A DNA stretch of 64,000 nucleotides. Origin: Rotaria macrura (Eukaryota; Rotifera; Eurotatoria; Philodinida; Philodinidae). The stretch spans positions 21,920 through 85,919 of the forward strand of contig OENT01000599.1 in the NCBI GenBank assembly GCA_900239685.1, read 5' to 3'. The notes under the pieces are model-generated. The model ran no database searches and was not told the origin of the DNA. It saw only the letters and a program-made list of their open reading frames with translations. Shown piece by piece: positions 34,754 through 45,548 of the stretch; within the stretch, counting starts at the first letter, position 1; each line of letters starts with the position of its first letter. Made by a program: the position numbers and the translations under genes.

Positions 34754-37700
34754 ATGGACAATATCCCAATAGAACAGCTTATTGCCTTTTCAGGCGAAAT
34801 TTTTTATCAACATGTGCAAGAACACTATGGAAAAAATGTCGAAATGATCCTTCGATTTCATGATATTGATAATTATATGATATTGGGTAGAACTAGTAAA
34901 CAAGAACTTCTGGAAGCATTTGAAAAACCAAGTGATGAAAATGCTACCCGTGAATTACTTGATTTAAAACGCGACATATGCAACATATCTGAAGGAAAAA
35001 TTTTATTAAAAATTGGAACTAAAAACAAGATGATCTTATTATTAAAATCAGCTCAAGATATTGTCAAGGAAAGAATAAGTCAACTCACCGATCAAACAAA
35101 ATTAACTCGATTGAATAAACATCGATCAACATCATCATCACTTAATACTAGTTCAAGTGATAATGAGATGAATATGAAAACGTATGCTACATCAATAAAG
35201 GAATCTATTGTGAAAATATTAACAAATATGAACAATCATATCCATGGTCATACTTATATAAATTTATCAGCAAGCGATTTTGGTCTAATGATTGAGGATA
35301 TAACAGATCAATCTGTACCAAGTTGTTCTGTTCAATGCATTTGTGGTGATCGAATCAAGTTATTTTTTAATCATAATCGATTTCAACTATCAAATTTAAT
35401 CAAACACTTAAGAAATGATAATAATCGATCAAAACTATTAATGAAAAATACAAATCAAGAAACTAATGATCAAGAAGGTGTAGATGAATTTGATGAAATG
35501 GATGTTGATGAAGAATCTTCAAGAAAGGAAAATAATCTTTTGACGACTCAAAATAGATTGACTAAACATGCCAATAACAACACCGAAGATGTTCATAATA
35601 CAGAAGTAGTGACAATAAAAAAGTCGTGAGTATTTGAAAATCTGTATAGTACTTTAGATGCTTCGTATTTCTGTTGATGATTAGTTACAGCCAGAAAGAA
35701 AAATCTCTAAATGAATTAGATGAGAACATATACAATAACATATTACCTACAACAACAACAACAATAGATCGGTCGGTCTTGTGAAATACAATATATGATA
35801 TATATGTCATTTTTGTAAAACAGAGATGGTAGTCAACGGTTATCTGGTATACTGGCTACAGGTGGTGAAACACAAAGTTCTATTTCATTTATTTCATCAA
35901 CAAAGTTAAAACAAGTATGTTTGACGGGTTTTTTTCATTAATAAGGTTTTTCTTTGAACATGATTATTCTGAAACGGGTAGGAAGCTTAATGTCCTCTCG
36001 AAAATGCTGAGAAATGAATATAAGTAACACGTTTTATAGTTAAATTTTTTGTGATATTTACCCAATGCAATATCCAGAAAAGAGTAGTAGTTTCAAATAA
36101 TTTCTAATAATAACTTCTCAATTAATTATTGCTTTTAAAAACGTTTCACATAACGAAATACTTTCTGACTATTAAAAGGAATAGTTGCATGCATGATTGA
36201 TATATGTATTGTTATGAGTCAAACTTGACAACGAAATACTGCTATACACTCATTGCATAAAAAGCACGTGTATGTCAGAATAATTTCTTTATTACAGCAA
36301 CTCGTGAACAAGGAGCAATCACAAACAGAAAATTTACTATCAAACAATCGATATTCAACAACTGTCAAGGATCAAGTACGTTATACGAAAAATACATTTG
36401 ATTTATTTATTCACTGTGCATTGCAGAATATCAATGCGAACCATTCATCACAATCGAAGAAACGAAAAATCAATGAAAATGACAAACGAATTCGATTTTA
36501 CTCATCAACTAAGCATAATAAAAAGAAATCTGAACAAGAGGTTAGTACTAATAAATCCTGAGTATAAACATGATTTGAGTTATACTTCAAATCATTCAGA
36601 TTGTATATGAAAAACTCCAGAAATCAGACATTTTGTCCACATTCTTGAATACAATTGATTCGAACAGACATCGTCCACCTAATAATTATCGATATCCAAC
36701 TTCTGTATTACGATTTGCAACTTGTTTTTTCATATTAGCAGGTGTTTATGTTTATGAATACGTTCGTATCAATTTGAAATTTTTATTCCCATCAATTTTT
36801 ACTGTGAAAAGATTTTATACACAAAATCCTTACTCAGAAGCTAGATTTAGATTTGATGAGTGCGTAAAGTATCTAAATATCTATCAATGTCAATATATAT
36901 TCATGTCAGAAGATTGCTCGGCAATAATACCTCGTGTAGAATATGATTCAACATTTAATACTTTTAACGGATTAGTAACACCTATTTTAAATGGTGTTCC
37001 AACGGAAAATGTCTTTCAATTTAACTCTTTCGATGATCTTAAACGTGCAATTGAAACAACACCACGTTCAAATTTAGTCAACGTACATTTAGTTCAGCCT
37101 ATTTCTACTTCTGATCCATATGCACCAGCGGCTACAGTTTTGTCTACGTATGGAACAGATAACAAGATAAATTCTATAGATGTTCTGAAACGGTGGTTGC
37201 ATATTTATCAACAATTTTATGCACGAAATGTTCGGGTCCTCGGATATGCTACCGATGGGGATCCGAAATATTTGCGCGCTATGCGCTTAGCATCAAACTT
37301 TTTTGTTAAAACTCAAACCCTTGATATCTGTAATGATCAATTACCGTTCACTGTGAAAATTCCATCGACATGGTCGAATTGGTATTTCTTAGGACAATCT
37401 CAGTTGTTTACATTCTTGCAAGATGGTACTCACTTATGTACGAAGATTCGTAATCGTGCGTTGTCTAACCGTGTACAATTAAAAATGGGATTATATAAAG
37501 TATCAATCAAACATCTTTATGATCTCATCGAGAATACAAACAAGATTGATCATAATCTATCAAAATCTGACTTGAATATTCGTGATAAACAAAATTTTAC
37601 TTCTTGCCAACGTATATCTAGTGATAATGTATTGAATCTATTAATGCTCAATGATCAATGGAAAGCTACATACAATTATATGCTGATTTTAAATTTGTTA

Positions 37701-38737
37701 ATAATCACATATACGCAATCGAATGTTTCTTTACTGGATCGAATATTTTATGCTTGGATTGTAGTTTTCTATGTTCGATTATGGAGAATATGGTTGCNTT
37801 TTTGATTTACCTTTATTTGTTAATAGAACATGATATTCTTCCCCAATCAGTTGCTGATAATGTTCATTTATTTTCATCACAACATTGTGAGAATATATTT
37901 CGTGACGCAAGATCATTATCAGGAATTTACTCTACCCGAATCAATTTCACTGTAAAGCAATTTCTTAAAAGAATAGACAAGCTGAATGCTCTTACAGAAC
38001 TCAAACAATTTCAAATAAAAAATGAATACGATAAAATTATATTTCCGGTTCATCACAAAATTAAAAGGCTTTTCGATGATACAAGATCGGAAATCAATGA
38101 GAAAAATATTTATTTTCATGTGGATTATGTTGAAGAAATCATCTTCAAAGCTTATGAAGTACCGCAACAAATGGCAGAGAATGTAGGGATGAATATCGAT
38201 TTAATTAGAAATAATCTTTTCGATATTCAACAATCATCACAAATAGCAAAACAACTATTAAAATTAAATATTTTGACTGAAGAAGAAACACTTGTAATCG
38301 ATGAAAAAGACAGTGATGAAGAAGATGATGATGATGATGCACGTGATGGTGATGAAGAAGGAGAAGACTATGATCATGAAGAACGTAGTGGTGAACAAGA
38401 AGATGATGGTGATCATTATGAACGTGCTGGTGAACAAGGAGAAGAAGATGATGATGAATATGAATATGACATTGAAGAGGAGGACGACGTAGAAGTTAAT
38501 GATGACGGAGATAGTATTGAGCAATCAAACAATAGCAGTCACGACCATATTGTATCAGAAGATGATTCAAAACCAACATCAAGTTTTGAAAACGTCCAAG
38601 CAACAACATACTCAGGTGTCTATAAAAGAATGGCGTTTCATCCAGATTTTAATAGAGTTTATAAAATGCGTATTACATTCAATAGCTTCGATACGTTTCT
38701 CATGAATCTTGGGTTATGCTATCATCTACAGATATGA
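34754..38737 (+). CDS. transposase-like zinc-finger protein, five exons, broken by an assembly gap
   Basis: Exons 34754-35625, 35691-35771, 35824-35914, 36298-36540 and 36621-38737 join in consistent phase with GT-AG introns (GTGAGT, GTCGGT, GTATGT, GTTAGT donors). The start is the ATG after a long AT-rich leader. Exon 1 has a Cys/His cluster (CSVQCICGD then NHN and LIKHLRN) like a DNA-binding zinc finger, followed by an acidic linker. Exon 5 has spaced acidic motifs of a widespread uncharacterised RNase H-like family: FMSEDCSAIIPRVEYD, VLGYATDGDPKYLRAMRLAS, FLQDGTHLCTKIRNR. After 37799 come LFSSQHCENIFRDARSLSG and IYSTRINFTVKQFLKRIDKL, then a long Asp/Glu tail (about 38290-38520). The frame breaks at the N at 37798, where a stretch expected between RLWRIW and the C-terminal part is missing. 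Without terminal inverted repeats nearby, it may be a domesticated or stranded transposase. Function is inference. Confidence 0.6.
37798..37798. other. assembly gap (single N) inside exon 5
   Basis: Reading frame 3 holds up to 37797 and frame 2 from 37799. The two sides belong to the same protein, so the N hides missing sequence of unknown length. Confidence 0.65.
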
Positions 38738-39360
38738 AAAGAATATTTTAAAAAGCAGATCACGCTTCTAATTCTTAGAATCTTGTATCACTATGTATTT
38801 CACGATACTATTCATGTATGTTAATCGTATTAGGTGCAGCATACATCTCTTCATTTCTTGAAAGTACAAAACTTTCTCAACCGATCATTTCTACAGAACT
38901 ATTATTTAATAATTTATCGATGAAGATAGAACTCTTATGCTTATATAAAATAATCACTTGCTTGCAATAGCCATTTGTTAGTATGGTTGTCAAACGTTAC
39001 TGTTAGCATTTAACGGGACAAAAACGTAGACTTCATAACTCCAATTCATAATACCGGTTTTAATCTCAATTCCTAACTTGCTTATCTCATTTAGGGCTTC
39101 GATTGAAAAACTCAGTTTGTAAAACACATGCTCACAAATACTTTTCCATTAATATTCATAAGAAAAAAAGCTGTTAGCGCAATCCCTCATGGGATTTAAA
39201 AATGTGAAACACGATGTAATTGCTTTTAACAGTCACAAAAATCTTGCTTTCATCCATGAACCCTGCTAGCCATTTACTCATGATTTCTCACTGACCTAAC
39301 AGATCTGGAATAAAGAAGGAGCTAATTTACTCTCATCAGAAATTAGTGCCATACATTCTG
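38738..39360. other. non-coding 3' flank of the transposase-like gene
   Basis: AT-rich, no terminal inverted repeat or ORF recognised. Confidence 0.4.
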
Positions 39361-39399
39361 TCATCCAGTACCAAAGATCGATGACGTTCCGTGACCCCA

Positions 39400-39512
39400 T
39401 TTGGGACCGTCTATCACTTGCGCGACGGTCTTCAATCCTCTCGGTAACAGTCTTCGACAGGGGAACCACCTATCGGTAACGATCTGTGATGGTGGAATCA
39501 CCTGTCGGTAAC
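39400..39512 (+). repeat. TCGGTAAC repeat leading into a sequencing gap
   Basis: TCGGTAACAGTCTTCGACAG, ATCGGTAACGATCTGTGATG and TGTCGGTAAC recur at ~45-bp spacing until the Ns begin, so the gap is probably a tandem array that could not be assembled. Confidence 0.55.
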
Positions 39513-39825
39513 NNNNNNNNNNNNNNNNNNNNNNNNNNNNNNNNNNNNNNNNNNNNNNNNNNNNNNNNNNNNNNNNNNNNNNNNNNNNNNNNNNNNNNNN
39601 NNNNNNNNNNNNNNNNNNNNNNNNNNNNNNNNNNNNNNNNNNNNNNNNNNNNNNNNNNNNNNNNNNNNNNNNNNNNNNNNNNNNNNNNNNNNNNNNNNNN
39701 NNNNNNNNNNNNNNNNNNNNNNNNNNNNNNNNNNNNNNNNNNNNNNNNNNNNNNNNNNNNNNNNNNNNNNNNNNNNNNNNNNNNNNNNNNNNNNNNNNNN
39801 NNNNNNNNNNNNNNNNNNNNNNNNN
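39513..39825. other. assembly gap, 313 N
   Basis: Continuous run of N. It is followed by a ten-G homopolymer-like GGGGGGGGGAGGG. ORFs reported across it are meaningless. Confidence 0.95.
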
Positions 39826-39839
39826 GGGGGGGGGAGGGT

Positions 39840-40555
39840 CCAAATTTATACCCTAAACACTTCAACACTCCTTTCAGGTCGTGTTTCACAAAATGTTCTT
39901 GCACAAAGCAACAGCCGCTTGGTACTTACAGGATAGACAATCTCGTTTATCTTGTGATCGTATTCAACGTGTACAAGTAAAACAAAGTTGTTCTTAAATT
40001 CTTTGCCACATGTAGATTCATTTTTTATATTACATTATATACTTTATTTATTTCTATGTAAATTTTGAATTGACGTGTATACTTGTAAATCGATGATTCA
40101 TTTAAACTTCAACATCTATATTTTCTGGTGAAAAAATAAATGATAAAGTTTTATCTTAGATTTATGAAGTCAAATATTTACTATACAATTATGTTTATTA
40201 TCAATTCTTGTTACTTAGAGTTTATAGATTTGTTCTTTTTCATTAATCAGGTCGAATTTATTGAACAGTTCTATTATATCAAATATATTTTTTAGAAGAC
40301 ATTATGGTTCTAGGAATATTGTTTAATATATGTGATTTTTACTGTTTTGCGCTCATTCGAATCTGCAAAATAGTGAATATAAAAGTCTCGACGAAAGTAT
40401 CAATCAAATTTGATTGAAACAGATAAAATACGAATCAAGTATCACAAAACTAAAGTGAAGTATAGGACAATACAGATGTGGCTGTGACCAGAGTACGTAC
40501 GATAAGCAAAGGCTGCGCTGAAATCTCTTCCTTCTCAAGCTGAGTGAATGATAAG
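39840..40555. other. non-coding, no feature recognised
   Basis: AT-rich sequence between the gap and the next element. Confidence 0.4.
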
Positions 40556-40559
40556 GGAC

Positions 40560-41535
40560 TGGTGGAGTACGCGTGCAGTAGGACTACGGGGTGGGGGGGG
40601 GGAAGTTACCGTTACCGACCCATTACGTTACCGGGTAACCATAACTGGCCGTTACCACTTACTTAGTAACGGAGTAACGGAAAAACGATTCCTTCAATAA
40701 CTTTGCAACAAAAGGAATTTTAGAGAAAATGAGCGACTATTTTCAAGGTTGACGAAAGCAACTCGTTGTTGAGGAATCCGAATCTGCTTTTAGATTTCGA
40801 AAATATTCAAGTGTGTTTTCTGGGATAAAGGAAGGTATTTTACAGAACGTACGCGAATATCATATTTAATTTCTCTCTGATACCTTCCTTTTTCCCAGAA
40901 ACCGCGTTTCAATATTTTCAAATTCTGATGGCAGATTCGGATTCCCCGACCCCGATTTCCTTTCGTCAACCTTTACAATATTCACTGATTTTCTCTCTAA
41001 TACCTTCCTTTTTCTCAGAAAACGCGTTTCAATATTTTCAAATTCTGATGGCAGATTCGGATTCCCCGACCCCGATTTCCTTTCGTCAACCTTTATAATA
41101 TTCACTGATTTTCGCTAAAATTCCTTTTTCTGTTAAGTTATTGGAAGAATCGTTGTTCCGTTACAAAGTGGCTGGCAACGGCCAGTTACCGTTACGTTAC
41201 CAAGTAACGGTAGCTTCTCACCCCAAGATAGGACTGAGTACCGGTGGAGTAGCGTGGAGTACGTGTGGAGTAGAGTGGAGTAACGGTGGAGTACGAGTGG
41301 AGTATCAGTGGAGTATCAGTGGAGTATAGTGGAGTAGCGGTGGAGTAGAGTGGAGTACGGCTGGAGTACGGCTGGAGTAGAGTGGAGTACGGCTGGAGTA
41401 GAGTGGAGTACGGCTGGAGTAGAGTGGAGTACGAGTGGAGTATCAGTGGAGTAGAGTGGAGTACGAGTGGAGTATCAGTGGAGTAGAGTGGAGTACCGGT
41501 GGAGTATGGAGTACTGGAGTACCGCCTTTTCCCCC
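40560..41535. mobile_element. GGAGTA/GTAACGG foldback element, copy 2
   Basis: Two inverted arms are visible. The left (40605-40760) has GTTACCGTTACCGACCC, AACTGGCCGTTACC, TAGTAACGGAGTAACGG and GGTTGACGAAAG. The right (41085-41230) has the same words reversed. The middle holds a tandem duplication of a 119-bp block (about 40866-40985 and 40985-41104) with GCAGATTCGGATTCCCCGAC. Outside the right arm a GGAGTA array runs from 41240 to 41520 and ends in CCGCCTTTTCCCCCTTGC, the reverse of the box at 33056. ORFs reading WSRVEY/YSTATP repeats are by-products. Confidence 0.75.
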
Positions 41536-41539
41536 TTGC

Positions 41540-44500
41540 TTGGCACCCATATACTTCAAGGAGCCCCTGAATGTTCTCCACAACAACCGCTGTATGTTGC
41601 TGGTAGTGGAAGTCATAAAAATCCCACCTAAAACCACACTCTTATGTGACTACTGCTCTACCTCAGCATCTCACCCGCTCCATCTGTTGCTGGTTCCAAT
41701 GTAAAAAAAATATGTTAAAAAAAATCAGTTTTTATAAGCAAAAAAACGATTAAAAATCGATTTTTTGATTATTCTTTCTTACATGGGTTAATCGCTGACT
41801 CTCTAGGTTTCTACTATTATCAAAATCTCTCATCCTGACACGTACGCTTTTGATTTCTACAATCTCATGTCAAATCAAGGTGAAATGGGGAATTTAGAAT
41901 TCCCGTAAGATACCCGGATACCAGCGAGATTCCCCGATTTCCAAGGGACTCCCTTTATGTAAAACGCAAACCGATGGTCAAAATCGCTCTTTATCTCCAA
42001 AAACTTTCAAATCATACTCGATTTTCTTGCCAGCACTCGTATACTGGCATTTACCGGTCTGAATATCTACCAGCTCGAAAAAGGTCTGAAATCGGTCTAG
42101 TACCAGTCTCAAACCGTTTCGAATGCTTGGGTTTCTAGCAAATGTTTTCAATCAAAACTTCTAGAATGGAATCGAACAAAATAGAGGGTCCTGCGATTCG
42201 AAAATGAACAACATGATGCGAATTAACATAATGAAAGAGTCATGATCTTATTTTTCAGGAGGGGAAGACACTTTGAGAGAGAAAACATTAATTCAAAAAT
42301 ATCTATTTGATAAAGACTGAGGTTGTTTATCTTCATCAAGTAACCATTAATTTAAGAGGTACATTGCGAAGCCGATTTTCGTAAACTTCAATGAAAACGT
42401 CTTACGTTGTATAGATATGACACGTAAAAATAAAACTAACTATTGAATGTTGTCCTATAATACTTAATCAGCTTCTCAATAGGACTAGAACAGCATTTCC
42501 TAACATCATCTTTGTGAAAAATGAAGCCATTAAAAGTGTGCCAAACCTAAAGTGATCAACTTTTTATATATTATTCAGACGCCTCTCTACTAAGAGAAGC
42601 CAACAACAGTGCTAATTCATCGACAATCCACATTAGTTTTTTATAAGCCGACTGATTTCAACGTTACTATGATAGTTCCATTCCTAGTTGTGCCAAAATC
42701 AATAACTTGGAAACTCATGGGAATTCCACGAGAGACATTATTTGATTTTCAAAACTGATCTACTGCTGGTAGACCGGCCTGTCTAGTTCGGTCTGATTTT
42801 TCCAGACAGGCACAGGTACTGACGTCTAAAAATGAGATTAGTTCCATCTATGCTAACAGTTACTTCATAACTTTCCTCGTTCAGTTTCTCTATCTTTCCG
42901 TAGTGTAGTTTCATTTTCATTCATTCTGTTTTCTCGTTCTTTTTATCTATTTCTCGTCAGTATCCATCATTCTCACTGACCATCAATATATTCTCTCTTC
43001 TTCTTATTGTCGTACGTGCTTCTTATTGTTGACCTTGCTATTGGTTTTACCTTCAAAAGTTTTATTATTTTTTTTCCTGAAGTCTATCTCTTCGCCTTAA
43101 CATTCACTTGATTTTGACTAACTTGATGTGTCTCTACCTGTTTTCCTGTTTATTCTTTCTTCTCCTTCAGTGATATTATTCAAGCACAATGGAAAATTTT
43201 ATAAGACTAGATTTCTGGATTAATCGATGAAATATAACGTGTGATTCCAGCTGCACTATATTTTTATGGCACGCATCGTTACAATAATTAACAAAATAAT
43301 TAACTGATGAATTAAAAGACTCGTCTGTCAAGTTTGAAGACCTGCTCGTCCAAGGCTCTTCTATTGTCTGGAGGGAATTATTTCAATATCAGACCGAGTC
43401 GACAATTTATCACAATAGGGCAGACAATCTTCCGACAAATATCATGCTCAGATTTGTATTGATGAATTGTAAAATGTTAATGGCACCTAAATCGACACAC
43501 TAATCGATCAAATATATCAAGGAATAGTCTGAGTATTAAGCAGCAGTATTATATAGGGGAACAATTTCGCTGAGAATGTGGCCATCAATAATGGAGTTCG
43601 CATTCCCTGTCTATTGACCGTAAAATTAGTTGAAACTTCAATTTCTTATAACATCTTATCAAGAGCAAACCGAATCAGACATGAACCTAAAGATTCGTCT
43701 GAGCTCTAAGAGAAGCTGTTTCCTTGATCAAAAATTGGACTACTGGCTGATTCTCAGATCCAATATTAATTCAGACCGAACTATGATTCGTTCAAATATA
43801 ACATCAATCTGTAAATATTTCTTTATTTTTCTACTGGAAAACTCATTGAAAATTCACGGAACTAAATAAATTATGAAGCAATAAATAAAATTTTTTTGAG
43901 ATACAGTTCTTTGAAAAATGTTTTTGCAGATAGACGCATTGGAATTTCATGAAGAGAGCATATCAAAAAATCTACATGTAGGAGATAATTTCAATATTAA
44001 TGGGACTGCACTCAATACGAGAGTTCACATATGTCAATTTGCAGTAATAGTATAATCTGTAATTATTTCAACAATGCATTTAGTCTTAATGAATGCGTTC
44101 GAAAGAAACGTTTTAATATAAACTAAACTTTAAAATTTGGTGAAAAATTCTGAGAAAAAGAACATATTCCTCGTAGTTGACTCGATGCCTAGGAGTGCTC
44201 GACCGTACCCCTCCCCTGTCGAGTTGTGCATACTTTTTGGGAAATCCTCTACAGGTTCACCTCAATATGTCCTCTATGGATGGTTCCTTTATGGTCTAAT
44301 TTCAGAAGCAGGGGGAAGGGATAGTGCTCCATGTATACCCCTCCTATTTACGCTCTTCACTCTAAAATACATATAAGTACATATTTCTTGTAAAAATTAG
44401 ATCACCATCAGAACTCCGATCTCGATCGCATGACTGCAACAAAATAATAATGCCAACAATCTGTCTTTATTATTGACTTCATAAATTAATAAGCGAAATA

Positions 44501-44885
44501 CTTTAGGAGATTAGACTTGTTTTATGCTTTACTCTACAATCATATATGATGGAAATCAGATTAAAGTTCATCAAAATATTGTGGAGAAAGGAACATAATG
44601 GGCTACCAGCGTGCCAAAATGCTCTTCTCTACTTTCCAAAGCGATCACAGATCCATCGACAGATAGGGCTTATAAGTGACAAATAATAGTATGATGACTA
44701 TGGAAATATGGTAATACACTGCGATACGAGAATTTCAAAGCTGTTAACCTTTTATTTAGGATACATAACCGACATGCATGCAAATCGATTTTTCTTAAAG
44801 AAGGTGAAAGGTTTAGAAGGTAACATGTAAAAAAACAGCCGTAAAACTTAGTAGTGCATTTTCGTGATTTCTAGAGAATTCAGTA
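41540..44885. other. non-coding, no gene recognised
   Basis: Short ORFs (43630-43869 and 44137-44376) lack family resemblance. Around 42040-42110 and 42760-42830 there are GGTCTGA/CAGACC words in both orientations that may be decayed element ends. Nothing else stands out. Confidence 0.4.
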
Positions 44886-44892
44886 AGAGAAT

Positions 44893-45010
44893 AGGTAAGG
44901 GTGTGGATGTGCGTGTGGGCTCGTGTACGGGTGCTGGTGTGTGTGTGTAGGTGTAGGTTGGTGTTTCGCTCCCGGTGTGCCTGTGCCCATGGTTGAGACT
45001 GTGGGCGAGT
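44893..45010 (+). repeat. degenerate telomere-like GTGTGGG run
   Basis: GGGTGTGGATGTGCGTGTGG, then GGTGCTGGTGTGTGTGTGTA, GGTGTAGG and a final GTGGGC at 45000. G-rich on the plus strand, opposite to the CCCACA run at 45524. Confidence 0.45.
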
Positions 45011-45013
45011 ATA

Positions 45014-45281
45014 CAGTGTTGTGAAAAATTATAGAATCACCTTCTACCTTAGACTTTTTCCGAATTTTTTTATATATCAACATCGCTTTTTCGTTTTAAA
45101 TTGATCGTATATATATCAAATGGAATGTCCCCTTTCAATATTTATTATAATAAATATTGAAAGGGGACATTCCATTTGATATATATACGATCAATTTAAA
45201 ACGAAAAAGCGATGTTGATATATAAAAAAATTCGGAAAAAGTCTAAGGTAGAAGGTGATTCTATAATTTTTCACAACACTA
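45014..45281. mobile_element. near-perfect palindromic MITE, Tc1/mariner-like ends
   Basis: The 268-bp element is an almost exact inverted repeat centred at about 45147 (TATTATAATA). Its ends read CAGTGTTGTGAAAAATTATA and the reverse, next to TA on the left and CTA on the right. CAGTG-type ends with TA targets fit the IS630-Tc1-mariner group, though the exact duplication cannot be fixed. The very high arm identity means recent formation or gene conversion between arms. Confidence 0.7.
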
Positions 45282-45365
45282 GATGGTTATGGGATGTGAA
45301 CGTGCGGGTATACCTTTATACGTGTGTGGACGCAAATATTCTTTTGTGAATTGTCACAAAGGTAG

Positions 45366-45508
45366 AAAAAGCAGACCTCTGTAGTTTTTGGTACTTCTTG
45401 ATATTTCTCAGTACTTCTCGGCACTTCTCGGCACTTCTTGGCACTTCTTGGTACTTCTTGGTACTTTTTCGTACTTTTGTACTTCTGAATAACAGAAGTC
45501 TGCTTTCC
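45366..45508. mobile_element. tiny element with inverted ends around a TACTTCTTGG minisatellite
   Basis: AAAGCAGACCTCTGTAGT at about 45368 and ACAGAAGTCTGCTTT at about 45491 are inverted copies of each other. Between them, 10-bp units TACTTCTTGG/CACTTCTCGG repeat about ten times. No coding capacity. Confidence 0.6.
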
Positions 45509-45521
45509 CCCCTAGATTCTT

Positions 45522-45543
45522 GCACACCCACACCCTCACCCTC
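45522..45543 (-). repeat. CCCACA telomere-like run at the 5' side of the Penelope relic
   Basis: CACACCCACACCCTCACCCT ends a few bases before the retroelement reading frame begins at about 45549. C-rich on the sense strand of the element, the orientation expected for telomeric repeats capping the 5' end of a telomere-attached Athena-type element. Confidence 0.55.
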
Positions 45544-45548
45544 AAACA

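Noticed and set aside
38264..38524. 86-codon minus ORF rich in Ile/Phe
   Set aside because: Complement of the Asp/Glu-rich tail of the transposase-like gene.
39361..39980. Three long ORFs spanning the N run
   Set aside because: Most of each is unknown sequence (X).
41192..41704. ORFs with YSTATPLYST and VEWSTGGV repeats
   Set aside because: Both strands of the GGAGTA array are open because of repeat composition.
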